From NCBI RefSeq assembly GCF_019504385.1, contig NZ_CP080590.1, forward strand, positions 1,592,001-1,656,000: a stretch of 64,000 nt of DNA. Direction: 5' to 3'. This document shows positions 1 through 8,629 of the stretch, piece after piece. Each line of letters starts with the position of its first letter. Within the stretch, counting starts at the first letter, position 1. The notes beneath the pieces were generated by a model, which saw only the letters and a list, made by a program, of their open reading frames with translations, did no database searches and had not been told where the DNA came from. Position numbers and translations under genes: made by a program. Source of the stretch: Devosia salina (GTDB lineage Bacteria > Pseudomonadota > Alphaproteobacteria > Rhizobiales > Devosiaceae).

Positions 1-797
1 GCACGCAGATCGAAACCCTGCTTTCCGGCGAAGTCGATGCCAACGACTGTTACGTCGAAATCCACTCCGGTGCCGGTGGCACCGAGAGCCAGGATTGGGC
101 CAACATGCTTTTGCGCATGTACACCCGCTGGGCCGAACGCCGGAAGATGAAGGTCGACGTGCTGGAAATGCATGACGGCGAAGAAGCCGGGATCAAGTCA
201 GCGACCATTCAGGTCAAGGGCCACAATGCCTATGGCTGGCTCAAGACCGAAAGCGGCGTGCACCGTCTTGTCCGCATCAGCCCATACGACTCGGCCGCCC
301 GTCGCCACACCAGCTTTTCCAGCGTCTGGGTCTATCCGGTGATCGATGACTCGATCGACATCGTGATCAATGAGAGCGACCTCAAGGTCGATACCTATCG
401 CGCCTCCGGCGCCGGCGGCCAGCACGTGAACACCACGGATTCGGCCATCCGCATCACCCATGTGCCCTCCGGCATCATCGTGGCCTGCCAGCAGGAACGC
501 AGCCAGCACAAGAACCGCGCCACGGCCATGGCCATGCTGAAATCCCGTCTCTACGAGATGGAACTGCAAAAGCGCGAGGAGGCGGCAAACGCCCAGGCGG
601 CCAACAAGACCGATATCGGCTGGGGCCACCAGATCCGCTCCTACGTGTTGCAGCCCTACCAGATGGTCAAGGACCTACGCACCGGCGTCGAAAGCGGCCA
701 GCCCTCCGTGGTGCTGGATGGCGATCTCGACGAGTTCATGGAAGCGGCCCTGGCCCAGCGCGTCGGCGTTGCCACGGATGTGACCAGCGAGGACTGA
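1..797 (+). CDS. prfB: Peptide chain release factor 2, 5' end cut by window
   Basis: Class I release factor that recognises UGA/UAA and triggers peptidyl-tRNA hydrolysis on the ribosome. The reading frame is open from base 3, so about 264 C-terminal residues are present and the N-terminal third lies outside the window. Visible landmarks are the GAGGTES segment, the stop-codon recognition motif as SPY (SPF in E. coli RF2, Tyr being a common variant in my memory of alphaproteobacterial RF2) and the catalytic GGQ in GAGGQHVN. The programmed frameshift site of some prfB genes cannot be checked here. A strong terminator follows the stop codon. Confidence 0.95.
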   Translation, partial: TQIETLLSGEVDANDCYVEIHSGAGGTESQDWANMLLRMYTRWAERRKMKVDVLEMHDGEEAGIKSATIQVKGHNAYGWLKTESGVHRLVRISPYDSAARRHTSFSSVWVYPVIDDSIDIVINESDLKVDTYRASGAGGQHVNTTDSAIRITHVPSGIIVACQQERSQHKNRATAMAMLKSRLYEMELQKREEAANAQAANKTDIGWGHQIRSYVLQPYQMVKDLRTGVESGQPSVVLDGDLDEFMEAALAQRVGVATDVTSED

Positions 798-822
798 CGC
801 CCCGCGCCTGCCGAACCCGAAA

Positions 823-850
823 CGCCCCGACACCGTTCGGGGCGTTTTTT
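823..850 (+). terminator. Rho-independent terminator of prfB
   Basis: A perfect 8-bp stem (CGCCCCGA with TCGGGGCG) closes a 6-nt loop and is followed directly by six T residues. It ends prfB just before the convergent peptidase gene. Confidence 0.92.
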
Positions 851-1993
851 CTAGCCGAGCATGGCCAGGATGCGCTTGCCGGCGTCCAGAAAAGGCTTGG
901 GATCAACGCTCTGGTCGGCCCGATGCACCTCGAAATGCAGGTGCGGCCCGGTCGAGCGTCCGGTCGAGCCCACCCTGGCAATGGGCGTGCCGGTCTTCAC
1001 CTGCTGACCCTCATGCGCCAGATAGCCGCTGAGATGGGCATATCGGGTCGAAATGCCATTGCCATGGTCCACCTCGACCACCTTGCCATAGCCGGATCGC
1101 TCGCCCACGAAGCTCACCACCCCGTCCGCCGCGCTGAGGACCGAGGTCCCGGTGGGGGCCGCGAAATCGAGCCCGGAGTGGAACGCCCGGCCGCCCGTGA
1201 ACGGGTCCTTGCGATTGCCATAACCCGAACTCTGCCGGAAATTGCCGGTGATCGGCATATGCACCGGAGCCAGCTCCAGGCCCTGGCGCGCCGCCTTGTA
1301 GAGCAGCAGGGCCTCCATCACCGCATTGGCGTCTTCGATCATGGGTGAGGTGGCCGCAGCACCATCCGTCGGCGCCAGCAAGGGACCTCCGACACCATCC
1401 AGTTCCGGTGCTGGCAGGTCGAGCTCGATCCCCAGCCTGCCCAGTTCGCTGACAATGCTGTCCGTGCGCTGGGTGGCCGCCACGGCGATGCCGTTCATCG
1501 CCTGCTGGGTCTCATCCATCATCCGGGTCACGCTGGCGGCGGTGGCGGCCAGGTCGGGATTGCCCGACAGGTTCGTCACCAGCGACAGATCGTCCGGCGG
1601 CGCCTCGGGCAGGGTGACGCTGGCGATGCCGAGCTGATCTGCCTTGGACACCAGCGCCCGCACCAGTTGATGCTGCTCCAGCAGCACTTCCTGCTGCTGC
1701 GACAGGTCCTGGAGCTGCAGGTTGATGTCACCAGCCTGGGCATAATTGCGTGAATGCAGCCGGTCGATCTCGACCCGCATCTGCGCCAGCCGGTCCTCAT
1801 AGGCCGAGAGCACCATCTCGTTCTGGCCGCCCAGCAGGCGCGCAATGTCCGGCGCCATCAATAGCGCAGTGGCCGACAGGGCATTGGCACCAAGCAGCAG
1901 CGCGAACATGCCGTAAAACAGGGCTGGGTGGATTCCGTGGCGCCCGGACTGGTCGCCCTGGCTTCCCAAACTGGCTGACTGACGCAACACCAC
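851..1993 (-). CDS. M23 family (LytM-like) peptidoglycan peptidase or activator
   Basis: Envelope protein of 380 residues. One transmembrane segment lies near residues 25-47, a probable coiled coil near 60-115, and an M23/LytM domain fills the last 130 residues. The zinc-site motifs are intact: HSGLDFAAP carries the first His and Asp, and HLHFE the last His pair, so it may be catalytically active rather than an EnvC-type pure activator. The domain order (membrane anchor, coiled coil, M23) resembles periplasmic septum-splitting and cell-shape hydrolases. It converges on prfB and lies downstream of the peroxiredoxin gene on the same strand, 72 bp away. The exact substrate cannot be read from sequence. 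Confidence 0.85.
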   Translation of the reverse strand: MVLRQSASLGSQGDQSGRHGIHPALFYGMFALLLGANALSATALLMAPDIARLLGGQNEMVLSAYEDRLAQMRVEIDRLHSRNYAQAGDINLQLQDLSQQQEVLLEQHQLVRALVSKADQLGIASVTLPEAPPDDLSLVTNLSGNPDLAATAASVTRMMDETQQAMNGIAVAATQRTDSIVSELGRLGIELDLPAPELDGVGGPLLAPTDGAAATSPMIEDANAVMEALLLYKAARQGLELAPVHMPITGNFRQSSGYGNRKDPFTGGRAFHSGLDFAAPTGTSVLSAADGVVSFVGERSGYGKVVEVDHGNGISTRYAHLSGYLAHEGQQVKTGTPIARVGSTGRSTGPHLHFEVHRADQSVDPKPFLDAGKRILAMLG

Positions 1994-2065
1994 CCCCCCC
2001 GAAACACGCCCAACTATGGTTATCGGAGTGTGATCGCGTTTGGTTAAGAAGCCGAAAATGCGGTG

Positions 2066-2548
2066 CTATCGACCGTCTGCCAGCACCTCGTCGAGCGCCG
2101 TCAGCATCTTGGCGGCGTGTCCCTTGATCCTGGTGGCGCGGATGATGCGCGCAACGCGGCCCTCCGCGTCAAGGATGAAGCTGGTCCTGACCAGCCCCAT
2201 GAACTCCCGGCCATAGAGCTTCTTGAGCTGCCACAGCCCGAAGGCCTCGATGGTCTGGCGGTCTGGGTCGGCGCCCAGTGGAATGGTCAGCCCATACTTT
2301 GCTCGGAACTTGCGGTGGCTCTCCAGAGTATCGGGGGAAACGCCGACCAGAACGGCGCCGCGGGCCGCGAATTCCGCGGCCAGTGCCGAAAATTCCTGAT
2401 TCTCGTCGACGCAACCGCCTGAATCGTCCTCGGGATAGAAGAACAACACCGCCGGGCGACCTTTGAGGTCCGCCCGCGTCAGCGTGGTGCCGTCGTCGAG
2501 GGCCAGGGAGAAATCGGGCGCTGGCTCGCCTTGTTTGAGATGCGTCAT
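2066..2548 (-). CDS. bcp: Peroxiredoxin, BCP/PrxQ-like, single cysteine
   Basis: Thiol peroxidase of 160 residues that should reduce hydroperoxides in the cytoplasm. The AhpC/TSA fold is recognisable from the N-terminal APDFSL, the YPEDD strand and the C-terminal SFILD. The active site reads P-E-D-D-S-G-G-C, which keeps the Prx pattern PxxxSxxC, but the usual Pro before the peroxidatic Cys is Gly. No second Cys is present in the protein, so it must act as a 1-Cys enzyme or use an external thiol. Its start lies only 31 bp from the annotated start of the divergent AsmA-like gene, which argues that the latter starts further in. Confidence 0.85.
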   Translation of the reverse strand: MTHLKQGEPAPDFSLALDDGTTLTRADLKGRPAVLFFYPEDDSGGCVDENQEFSALAAEFAARGAVLVGVSPDTLESHRKFRAKYGLTIPLGADPDRQTIEAFGLWQLKKLYGREFMGLVRTSFILDAEGRVARIIRATRIKGHAAKMLTALDEVLADGR

Positions 2549-2579
2549 GGCTGTTCCTGGTGCGCTTCTTGAATAGAGG

Positions 2580-5500
2580 GTGTCGGCGCCACATTCCAGC
2601 CGGTATCATCCTCCAATGCACCGCCTTGGGCGGATGATTCTTATTCGGGGCAGGGCGCTGGTGCTCCTGCCCGTCATCGGCGTGGCGGCAGTGAGCGAAG
2701 CGGCAATTCCAGCATCTCCACCAGAACCGGCGCCGCCGCCCAAGCCCTCGCGAATGCGCAAGTTCGGCCGGATTGCGATCTGGGCCCTGGGCATACCGAG
2801 CATCATCGTGCTGGTCCTCTATGCGGTCATGCTGTTCACGCCCATCCGCATACCCTTCACCGGGCAGGCCATCCGCAGTTTCGTCCAGAATTTCGTCCCC
2901 GAAACCGCCGACCTGCAGATGGGCGACATGGCCTTGGCGCTGGAGAACGGCGTCTGGCCGGTCATCCGCTTCTCACCGGTGGAATTTACCGACAGCAAGT
3001 CCGGCGCCCGGATCCTGATGGAGGCCCTCGAGGTCGGGTTCTCGCCGGCACGGGCCCTGTTCGGTCAACCTGGCACGACCATTACCATTGTCGGCCCCCA
3101 TGTTCAGATCATCCAGGACCTCTACGGGCCACGACCGGGCACGCTCGAAATCCTGGAAAGCGATGCTGGCGGCCCGACGACGGTCCGCGTCCTGGAAGGC
3201 GACGAAAGCTTTCCCGCCGTCGCCATATCTTCGGAAGGCATCGAGTTCGATGACGGCATCGTGCCGCCCATGCGCTCGGACAATGACTGGCTGATCTACA
3301 ATCTCGAAGCCAGCGAACTGGCGATTGCCGATCTCGTGGAGCAGACGGCGCAGGGGCGCTTCTCCCGCCTGGTGGTCCGCGACGGTCACATCGACATGGC
3401 CGATCCACTCTATGGCCTCTTCCGGCAATTCGAGGACGTCTCCCTCGAAATTGGCCCGGTTCCGGGTGAGCCTCGAGTGACCGGCGAGTTCAGTGCGCGT
3501 ATTGGCGGACAGACCGTCTTCGGCACTCTGGAGCGCTCGCTCGACGCCGATGGTACGCGGCGCCTTCGTGCCGACGTCACCAATCTCGACTTTTCCGCCT
3601 TTCTGCCCTTCATCGACGACAGGGACAGTCTTGCGGCAATGCGCGGAACGGGCGCGCTGTCCATCGACGTGACCTTCACCGCGGACCAGGGCAAGGTGAT
3701 CGGCGGTGAGTTCAAGCTGGACCTGACCGGCCTCGACCTGCGCCTTGCCGATGACTACTTCCCGGTGGCCAGCTCGATCCTCGATGTGACCTGGCAACCC
3801 GATGTCGGGCAGTTCAGGATGGCGGAGGGAGAGCTTCGCATCGGCCAGAGCACGGCCCTGGTGTCCGGAGTCTTCGCGCTTGGCCTTGACCAGACCTTCG
3901 GTCCGACCATCGGCATGTCGCTGACGGCGCGTAACGTCGCCATCCACCCCAATGATATGACCGCCCCATCGGCTCCCTTTGACACCGTCGAATTCTCCGG
4001 TTGGTCCACGCCGCTCTATGGGGCGCTGGGGATCGATCGGCTGACGGCACGCCGCGGCGACGCCGTCGTCGAAACGGCCGGGCGCATGGACATGCTGCAG
4101 GCGGGCATCGGGCTCGACATGACCATCGCCGGAAAGGGTGTGACGGCCGACGATTTCAAGCGGCTCTGGCCTTACATCATGGGTGGGGAAAGCCGCGACT
4201 GGTTCGTGGCCAATGTCACCGATGGTCAGGTCGTGGATGCGCGAATGCGCTTCCGGTTCCCGGTGGGCACGCTGGCGGTCGGCGACGCGGATGTGCCGAT
4301 CCCCAAGGACAGCATGCAGATCGACATCGTGGGGAAGAACGTGGGCATAAAGCCAACGCCCGAAATGTCCGCCATAGTCATCGCAGGCGACACGCGACTG
4401 CGGGTGGACGACGAAAAAGTGTCCATTTCCGGGGGCGGGGGCACGCTTGATACCGACAAGGGCGTCATCCAGGTGACCAGCCCGGCGCTGGTCATGGACA
4501 ATTCCGTGCCGGGCGAGAGCATCGTCGAGATATCGGGTGATCTCAACGCGCCCATTCCTGCCTTGCTCGCGCTGGTGGAACAACAGCAGCCGGACATGCT
4601 TTCCAGCGTCGAGCTGCCGATTGACCTCGAAACCCTTACCGGCACGGTCGATCTGGGTCTGGTTGCGACCATCGCCCTTGGCGACGAAGCCACCGGTCGC
4701 GCCATGGACATCGACTATGTCATCAATGGGTCGGTGGCCGACTTTGCCAGCTCCGCACCCATCCAGGGTCGCAGCATTGGCGAGGGGCAATTGTCCTTCT
4801 CGGCCTCGCAAGAGGGCTACCAGCTTGGCGGCACGGCCAAGATCGACGGCATGCAGGCCGATATCTCGGTTGAGGGCGCAGAGGGTGTCGATCCCACTTT
4901 CCGGCTGGGATCGAAGATTGCCGCGTCTGAACTGGCCAGCATGGGCTTTGATGCGTCGGACTTCCTGAGTGGGGAGGTGCAGTTCGTTGCACAACCCCTC
5001 GCCGAAGGTGCCCTCCATATGACCGTGGACCTGGAGGGGGCGGCCCTGGACGTCCGCGACCTTGGCATTTCCAAGCCCGTTGGCACCCCGGGTCTTCTCA
5101 CGGCCATCGTCCGCCCCGACGGCGACCTCACGCATCTGGAGGACATTTCCCTTACCTTCGGGAGCGTTCGGCTTGTTGGCCAATTGGACTATCACAACCG
5201 GGATGGCCTGGTTGCGGCGAACTTTTCCGACTTTGCGCTCAGTTCCGGCGACAGCGCCACCGTCAACCTGACCCCCACCGACGGTGGGTTCGCGGTGCGC
5301 ATACGCGGCGCCCAATTGGATCTGAAACCGGTGCTCAGCCGCTTCTTCAGCCTCGATCAGGGCAGTGGTGGCGTTCAGTCTACCCAGTTCGACCAGACGA
5401 TCGCGCTTGATGTCCAGCTTGACCGCGCCATCGGCTACTATGCCACTACCGCCTTCAATCTCGATCTCGACCTCGCATTGCGCGGCATGAACCTGCGGCG

Positions 5501-6173
5501 CGTCAACTTGACGGCGCAGTTCGACGAGGGCAATTCCATCTCGATCACCACCAATCCGGCGCCCAATGGCCGGACCCTGTCCATGGCGTTCAACGACGCC
5601 GGAACGGTGCTTCGCCTCCTGGGCATCTACTCGCAGCTCGCCGGCGGCGCCGGCAGCCTGGTCATGACCACCGACCGGACCCAGGACGCCGAGACCGGCC
5701 GCCTGGTGTTGCGCAACTTTGCCATCGTCGACGAGGAAAACGTCGTGGAGGTTCTGGGCAACCACTCGGACTCGCGGGCGGCGATCACCTCGCGCAATCG
5801 CCTGGACTTCCGTGCCGGTCAGGTGGATTTCGTCCGCCGCAGCGATCGTGTCGAAGTCACCGACGCCGTGCTGGCGGGCGACACGGTCGGGGGCACCATG
5901 CGCGGCTTCATCTATACCGACCAGCGCCGCTACGATTTGACGGGCACCTATGTGCCGCTCTTCGGGCTCAACAACATCTTCCAGAAGCTCCCCATTCTGG
6001 GGCCGCTCCTGGGCGGGCGCGACGGCGAGGGTCTTGTCGGCGTCACATTTGCGGTCCGTGGCCCCCTGGACAAGCCGCAATTCCTGGTCAACCCGCTGTC
6101 GCTCCTGGCGCCCGGCATCTTCCGCGAGATGTTCGAGTTCCGCGCCCGCGAACTGCCCCCGGCCGCGGAATAA
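2580..6173 (+). CDS. Large AsmA/YhdP-like envelope protein (DUF3971-type)
   Basis: Protein of up to 1197 residues with a proline-rich N-terminus, one transmembrane segment near residues 66-87 and a very long beta-rich periplasmic region. The C-terminal stretch with GTYVPLFGLN, LPILGPLLGG and NPLSLLAPGIFR is typical of AsmA-like/DUF3971 proteins, a superfamily that in Enterobacteria (YhdP, TamB, YdbH) helps move phospholipids to the outer membrane. That role is inferred by family. The longest frame starts at GTG 2580, but this leaves 31 bp to the divergent peroxiredoxin gene. ATG 2754 (residue 59), just ahead of the membrane segment, is an attractive alternative. A 1075-codon open frame on the opposite strand is a high-GC shadow. 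Confidence 0.8.
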   Translation: MSAPHSSRYHPPMHRLGRMILIRGRALVLLPVIGVAAVSEAAIPASPPEPAPPPKPSRMRKFGRIAIWALGIPSIIVLVLYAVMLFTPIRIPFTGQAIRSFVQNFVPETADLQMGDMALALENGVWPVIRFSPVEFTDSKSGARILMEALEVGFSPARALFGQPGTTITIVGPHVQIIQDLYGPRPGTLEILESDAGGPTTVRVLEGDESFPAVAISSEGIEFDDGIVPPMRSDNDWLIYNLEASELAIADLVEQTAQGRFSRLVVRDGHIDMADPLYGLFRQFEDVSLEIGPVPGEPRVTGEFSARIGGQTVFGTLERSLDADGTRRLRADVTNLDFSAFLPFIDDRDSLAAMRGTGALSIDVTFTADQGKVIGGEFKLDLTGLDLRLADDYFPVASSILDVTWQPDVGQFRMAEGELRIGQSTALVSGVFALGLDQTFGPTIGMSLTARNVAIHPNDMTAPSAPFDTVEFSGWSTPLYGALGIDRLTARRGDAVVETAGRMDMLQAGIGLDMTIAGKGVTADDFKRLWPYIMGGESRDWFVANVTDGQVVDARMRFRFPVGTLAVGDADVPIPKDSMQIDIVGKNVGIKPTPEMSAIVIAGDTRLRVDDEKVSISGGGGTLDTDKGVIQVTSPALVMDNSVPGESIVEISGDLNAPIPALLALVEQQQPDMLSSVELPIDLETLTGTVDLGLVATIALGDEATGRAMDIDYVINGSVADFASSAPIQGRSIGEGQLSFSASQEGYQLGGTAKIDGMQADISVEGAEGVDPTFRLGSKIAASELASMGFDASDFLSGEVQFVAQPLAEGALHMTVDLEGAALDVRDLGISKPVGTPGLLTAIVRPDGDLTHLEDISLTFGSVRLVGQLDYHNRDGLVAANFSDFALSSGDSATVNLTPTDGGFAVRIRGAQLDLKPVLSRFFSLDQGSGGVQSTQFDQTIALDVQLDRAIGYYATTAFNLDLDLALRGMNLRRVNLTAQFDEGNSISITTNPAPNGRTLSMAFNDAGTVLRLLGIYSQLAGGAGSLVMTTDRTQDAETGRLVLRNFAIVDEENVVEVLGNHSDSRAAITSRNRLDFRAGQVDFVRRSDRVEVTDAVLAGDTVGGTMRGFIYTDQRRYDLTGTYVPLFGLNNIFQKLPILGPLLGGRDGEGLVGVTFAVRGPLDKPQFLVNPLSLLAPGIFREMFEFRARELPPAAE

Positions 6174-6177
6174 AGAA

Positions 6178-6277
6178 AGGCGCTCCGTGGAGCGCCTCAT
6201 TACCTCTCCCTCTGGGGGACAGAGCCTGCCCTCGGGCTAGACCCGAGGGTCGGCCCGAAGGGCCGGGTGAGAGGGCC
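6178..6277. repeat. Hairpin followed by REP-like palindromic element
   Basis: A 9-bp perfect inverted repeat (6178-6186 with 6189-6197) follows the stop codon of the AsmA-like gene and may act as a bidirectional terminator with tyrS. It is followed by a nested palindromic unit in which CCCTCGGGC is mirrored as GACCCGAGGG, flanked by CCTCTCC and GAGAGGG. A similar CCCTCGGC/GCCGAGGG unit occurs at 41798-41818. Such units are common intergenic REP-like repeats in Hyphomicrobiales. Confidence 0.65.
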
Positions 6278-6280
6278 TTA

Positions 6281-7531
6281 CTAGACCGGCTTGATCAGCG
6301 CATGCCGCTTCTTGCCGACCGACAGCTTGATGACACCTTCATCCAGCAACGCATTGTCGGCCAGGGTCAGGCGGTCATCGTCGATGACGGCGTCGTTGAC
6401 GCGGACGGCGCCGGAAGCCACGTGCCGCCTTGCCTCGCCATTGGACGAGGCCAGTCCCGCCATCACCAGAGCGTTCAGGACGCCGATCCCGGCGTTAAGT
6501 TCGGCATGGGTGATCTCGGCCGTGGGGAGCGACAAGTCGATCGCGCCGGCCTCGAAGGTGGCAGCGGCGGTTGCGGCCGCCTGGATCGCCGCGTCGCGAC
6601 CATGGACGATGGCCGTGACCTCGGTGGCCAGCACCTTCTTGGCCTCGTTGATCTCGTTGCCGCCCAGGGCCCCGAGCTTTTCGATCTCCGAGATCGGCAG
6701 GCGCGTGAAGATCTTGAGGAACTTCACGACGTCCGCGTCTTCCGTGTTCCGGAAATACTGCCAGAAATCATAGGGCGAGAAGAGGTCGCCATTGAGCCAG
6801 ACAGCGCCGGAGGCCGACTTGCCCATCTTTTCGCCAGACGACTTGGTCAAAAGCGGCGTTGTCAGCGCATAGAGCTGCGGCCCGCCCATGCGATGGCTGA
6901 GGTCCACACCATTGATGATGTTGCCCCACTGGTCCGAGCCACCCATCTGCAGCACCGTGCCATAACGCCGGTTGAGCTCGACGAAGTCATAGCCCTGCAT
7001 GATCATGTAGTTGAACTCGAGAAAGCTCAGCGACTGTTCGCGGTCCAGCCGAAGTTTGACCGAGTCGAAGCTGAGCATGCGATTGACCGAGAAGTGCCGG
7101 CCGACATCGCGCAGGAATTCGATATAGTTGAGCTTCAGGAGCCAGTCGGCATTGTTGACCATGATGGCCGGATTGGAGCCGCCATAGTTCAGGATATTGC
7201 CGTAGACCTTCTTGATGCTCTCGATATTGGTCTCGATCTGCTCGACGGTGAGCAGCTTGCGCTGGTCGTCGCGGAACGAGGGATCGCCCACCATCGAGGT
7301 GCCACCGCCCATCAGGCTGATGGCGGTGTGGCCCGTCTCCTGCAGCCAGTAGAGCATGGTGACCGAGATCAGATTGCCGATATGGATCGAGGTCGCAGTC
7401 GCGTCATAGCCGACATAGCCGCAGATCTTGCTGCTGGCCGCGAGCTCGTCGAGCCCTTCGGGATCGGAAATCTGGTGGATGAAGCCGCGCTCATCGAGCA
7501 CGCGCAGGAAATCGGATTTGAACTTGGTCAT
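6281..7531 (-). CDS. tyrS: Tyrosyl-tRNA synthetase
   Basis: Charges tRNA-Tyr with tyrosine. The 416-residue protein has the class I signature as SIHIGN near residue 49, the second signature as KMGKS in place of KMSKS near residue 230, and a C-terminal S4 RNA-binding domain (TLADNALLDEGVIKLSVGKK at the end). Length and architecture match the bacterial TyrRS family. It is convergent with the AsmA-like gene and 150 bp downstream of the hydrolase gene on the same strand. Confidence 0.97.
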   Translation of the reverse strand: MTKFKSDFLRVLDERGFIHQISDPEGLDELAASSKICGYVGYDATATSIHIGNLISVTMLYWLQETGHTAISLMGGGTSMVGDPSFRDDQRKLLTVEQIETNIESIKKVYGNILNYGGSNPAIMVNNADWLLKLNYIEFLRDVGRHFSVNRMLSFDSVKLRLDREQSLSFLEFNYMIMQGYDFVELNRRYGTVLQMGGSDQWGNIINGVDLSHRMGGPQLYALTTPLLTKSSGEKMGKSASGAVWLNGDLFSPYDFWQYFRNTEDADVVKFLKIFTRLPISEIEKLGALGGNEINEAKKVLATEVTAIVHGRDAAIQAAATAAATFEAGAIDLSLPTAEITHAELNAGIGVLNALVMAGLASSNGEARRHVASGAVRVNDAVIDDDRLTLADNALLDEGVIKLSVGKKRHALIKPV

Positions 7532-7680
7532 TCTTGAATCACTGAAGCCTTGTGAGACCTGGTGGTTGGCGTCCCCGGAATGTCAGGGAACGCATCACGA
7601 AGTCGATGCACCCGGAACCCCATCCTTTCTGCAGGCCAGGATGAGGTTCCTCCAACTAATCGCCTCAATGCGCGCCGAAG

Positions 7681-8343
7681 CTAGCGCCCGCCGCCGTCCG
7701 CGATCTCCTGACGGCGACGGTCGAGATATTCGGCACAGCGCGTCGTCAGTTCGTCCACCTTGCCTTCGAAGAAGTGGTTGGCGCCTTCCACGATCTGCTG
7801 CTCGATGGTGATGCCCTTCTGGGTCTTGAGCTTGTCGACCAGCTTCTGCACCGAAGAGGGGGGCGCCACGCGGTCCTTGTCACCATGGATGATCAGGCCG
7901 GACGACGGGCAGGGGGCGAGGAACGAGAAGTCGTAGAGGTTTTCCGGCGGCGCGACGGAGATAAAGCCTTCCACCTCGGGCCGGCGCATCAAGAGCTGCA
8001 TGCCGATCCAGGCGCCGAACGAAAAGCCGGCGATCCAGCAGCCGCGCGACTCGCGGTTGATGATCTGCAGCCAGTCGAGCGCCGCGGCCGCATCCGAGAG
8101 CTCGCCAATGCCATGGTCGAACACGCCCTGGCTGCGCCCGACGCCGCGTGAATTAAAACGCAATACCGAGAAGCCACGCTCGGCAAACATATAGAAGAGA
8201 TTGTAGACGATCTGGTTGTTCATCGTCCCGCCGAACTGCGGGTGCGGGTGCAGGACGATGGCGATCGGAGCATTGGGCTCCTTGCCCGGCTGGTACCGGC
8301 CTTCCAGACGCCCTTCCGGGCCGTTGAAGATCACTTCTGGCAT
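7681..8343 (-). CDS. Alpha/beta hydrolase, small
   Basis: Predicted cytoplasmic hydrolase of 220 residues. The nucleophile elbow is GFSFGA (near residue 107), the acid is probably Asp in GDKDRV and the base His in GANHFF, giving a full Ser-Asp-His triad. The HPHPQFGG loop after strand 3 is typical of the dienelactone hydrolase-like group found in many Proteobacteria. The gene is divergent from the suf operon, sharing a 286-bp intergenic region. The substrate is unknown and a link to iron-sulfur assembly is not shown by sequence. Confidence 0.85.
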   Translation of the reverse strand: MPEVIFNGPEGRLEGRYQPGKEPNAPIAIVLHPHPQFGGTMNNQIVYNLFYMFAERGFSVLRFNSRGVGRSQGVFDHGIGELSDAAAALDWLQIINRESRGCWIAGFSFGAWIGMQLLMRRPEVEGFISVAPPENLYDFSFLAPCPSSGLIIHGDKDRVAPPSSVQKLVDKLKTQKGITIEQQIVEGANHFFEGKVDELTTRCAEYLDRRRQEIADGGGR

Positions 8344-8460
8344 AAATTGTTCCGGCCTTTTCTGGCTTCGTTCATTAAGGGGGTCCTGGACCCGTCCCAG
8401 GGGTGCTCACGGCTTGACTAAGCGTGGGCCTCTCCCTAAAACATGGGTCCGAAACACCAG

Positions 8461-8477
8461 TTTAGAATTATTCGAAA
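8461..8477. promoter_or_regulatory. Candidate Irr box (iron control element) of the suf operon
   Basis: The 17-bp sequence is a near palindrome, TTTAGAA-N3-TTCGAAA. With its flanking G and C it extends to 19 bp with one mismatched pair. The Irr/ICE consensus recalled for rhizobia is TTTAGAA-N3-TTCTAAA, so this site differs at one base. It lies 152 bp upstream of the ATG at 8630, in the gap between the hydrolase gene and the suf operon. In Agrobacterium and relatives suf genes are iron-regulated by Irr and RirA. I saw no TGA-N9-TCA RirA box in this gap. Confidence 0.6.
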
Positions 8478-8629
8478 CTCGGTTTTTGGGCCGCGCTGCG
8501 GCCCATTGGAGCGCCCCTTGTAATGAAGTTGGGCGTAAAATTTCAAGAAGTGTTTGGTTGCGGGGTCGCGGAAGCGTCTTGTGGCCTGCATGGGAGCTAT
8601 GTTGGGCACGCTTGTGCCCGGATGACGTG

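Noticed and set aside
2973..6200. 1075-codon open frame antisense to the AsmA-like gene
   Set aside because: His, Arg, Gly and Val-rich composition without any domain; it mirrors the codon pattern of the real gene in high-GC DNA.
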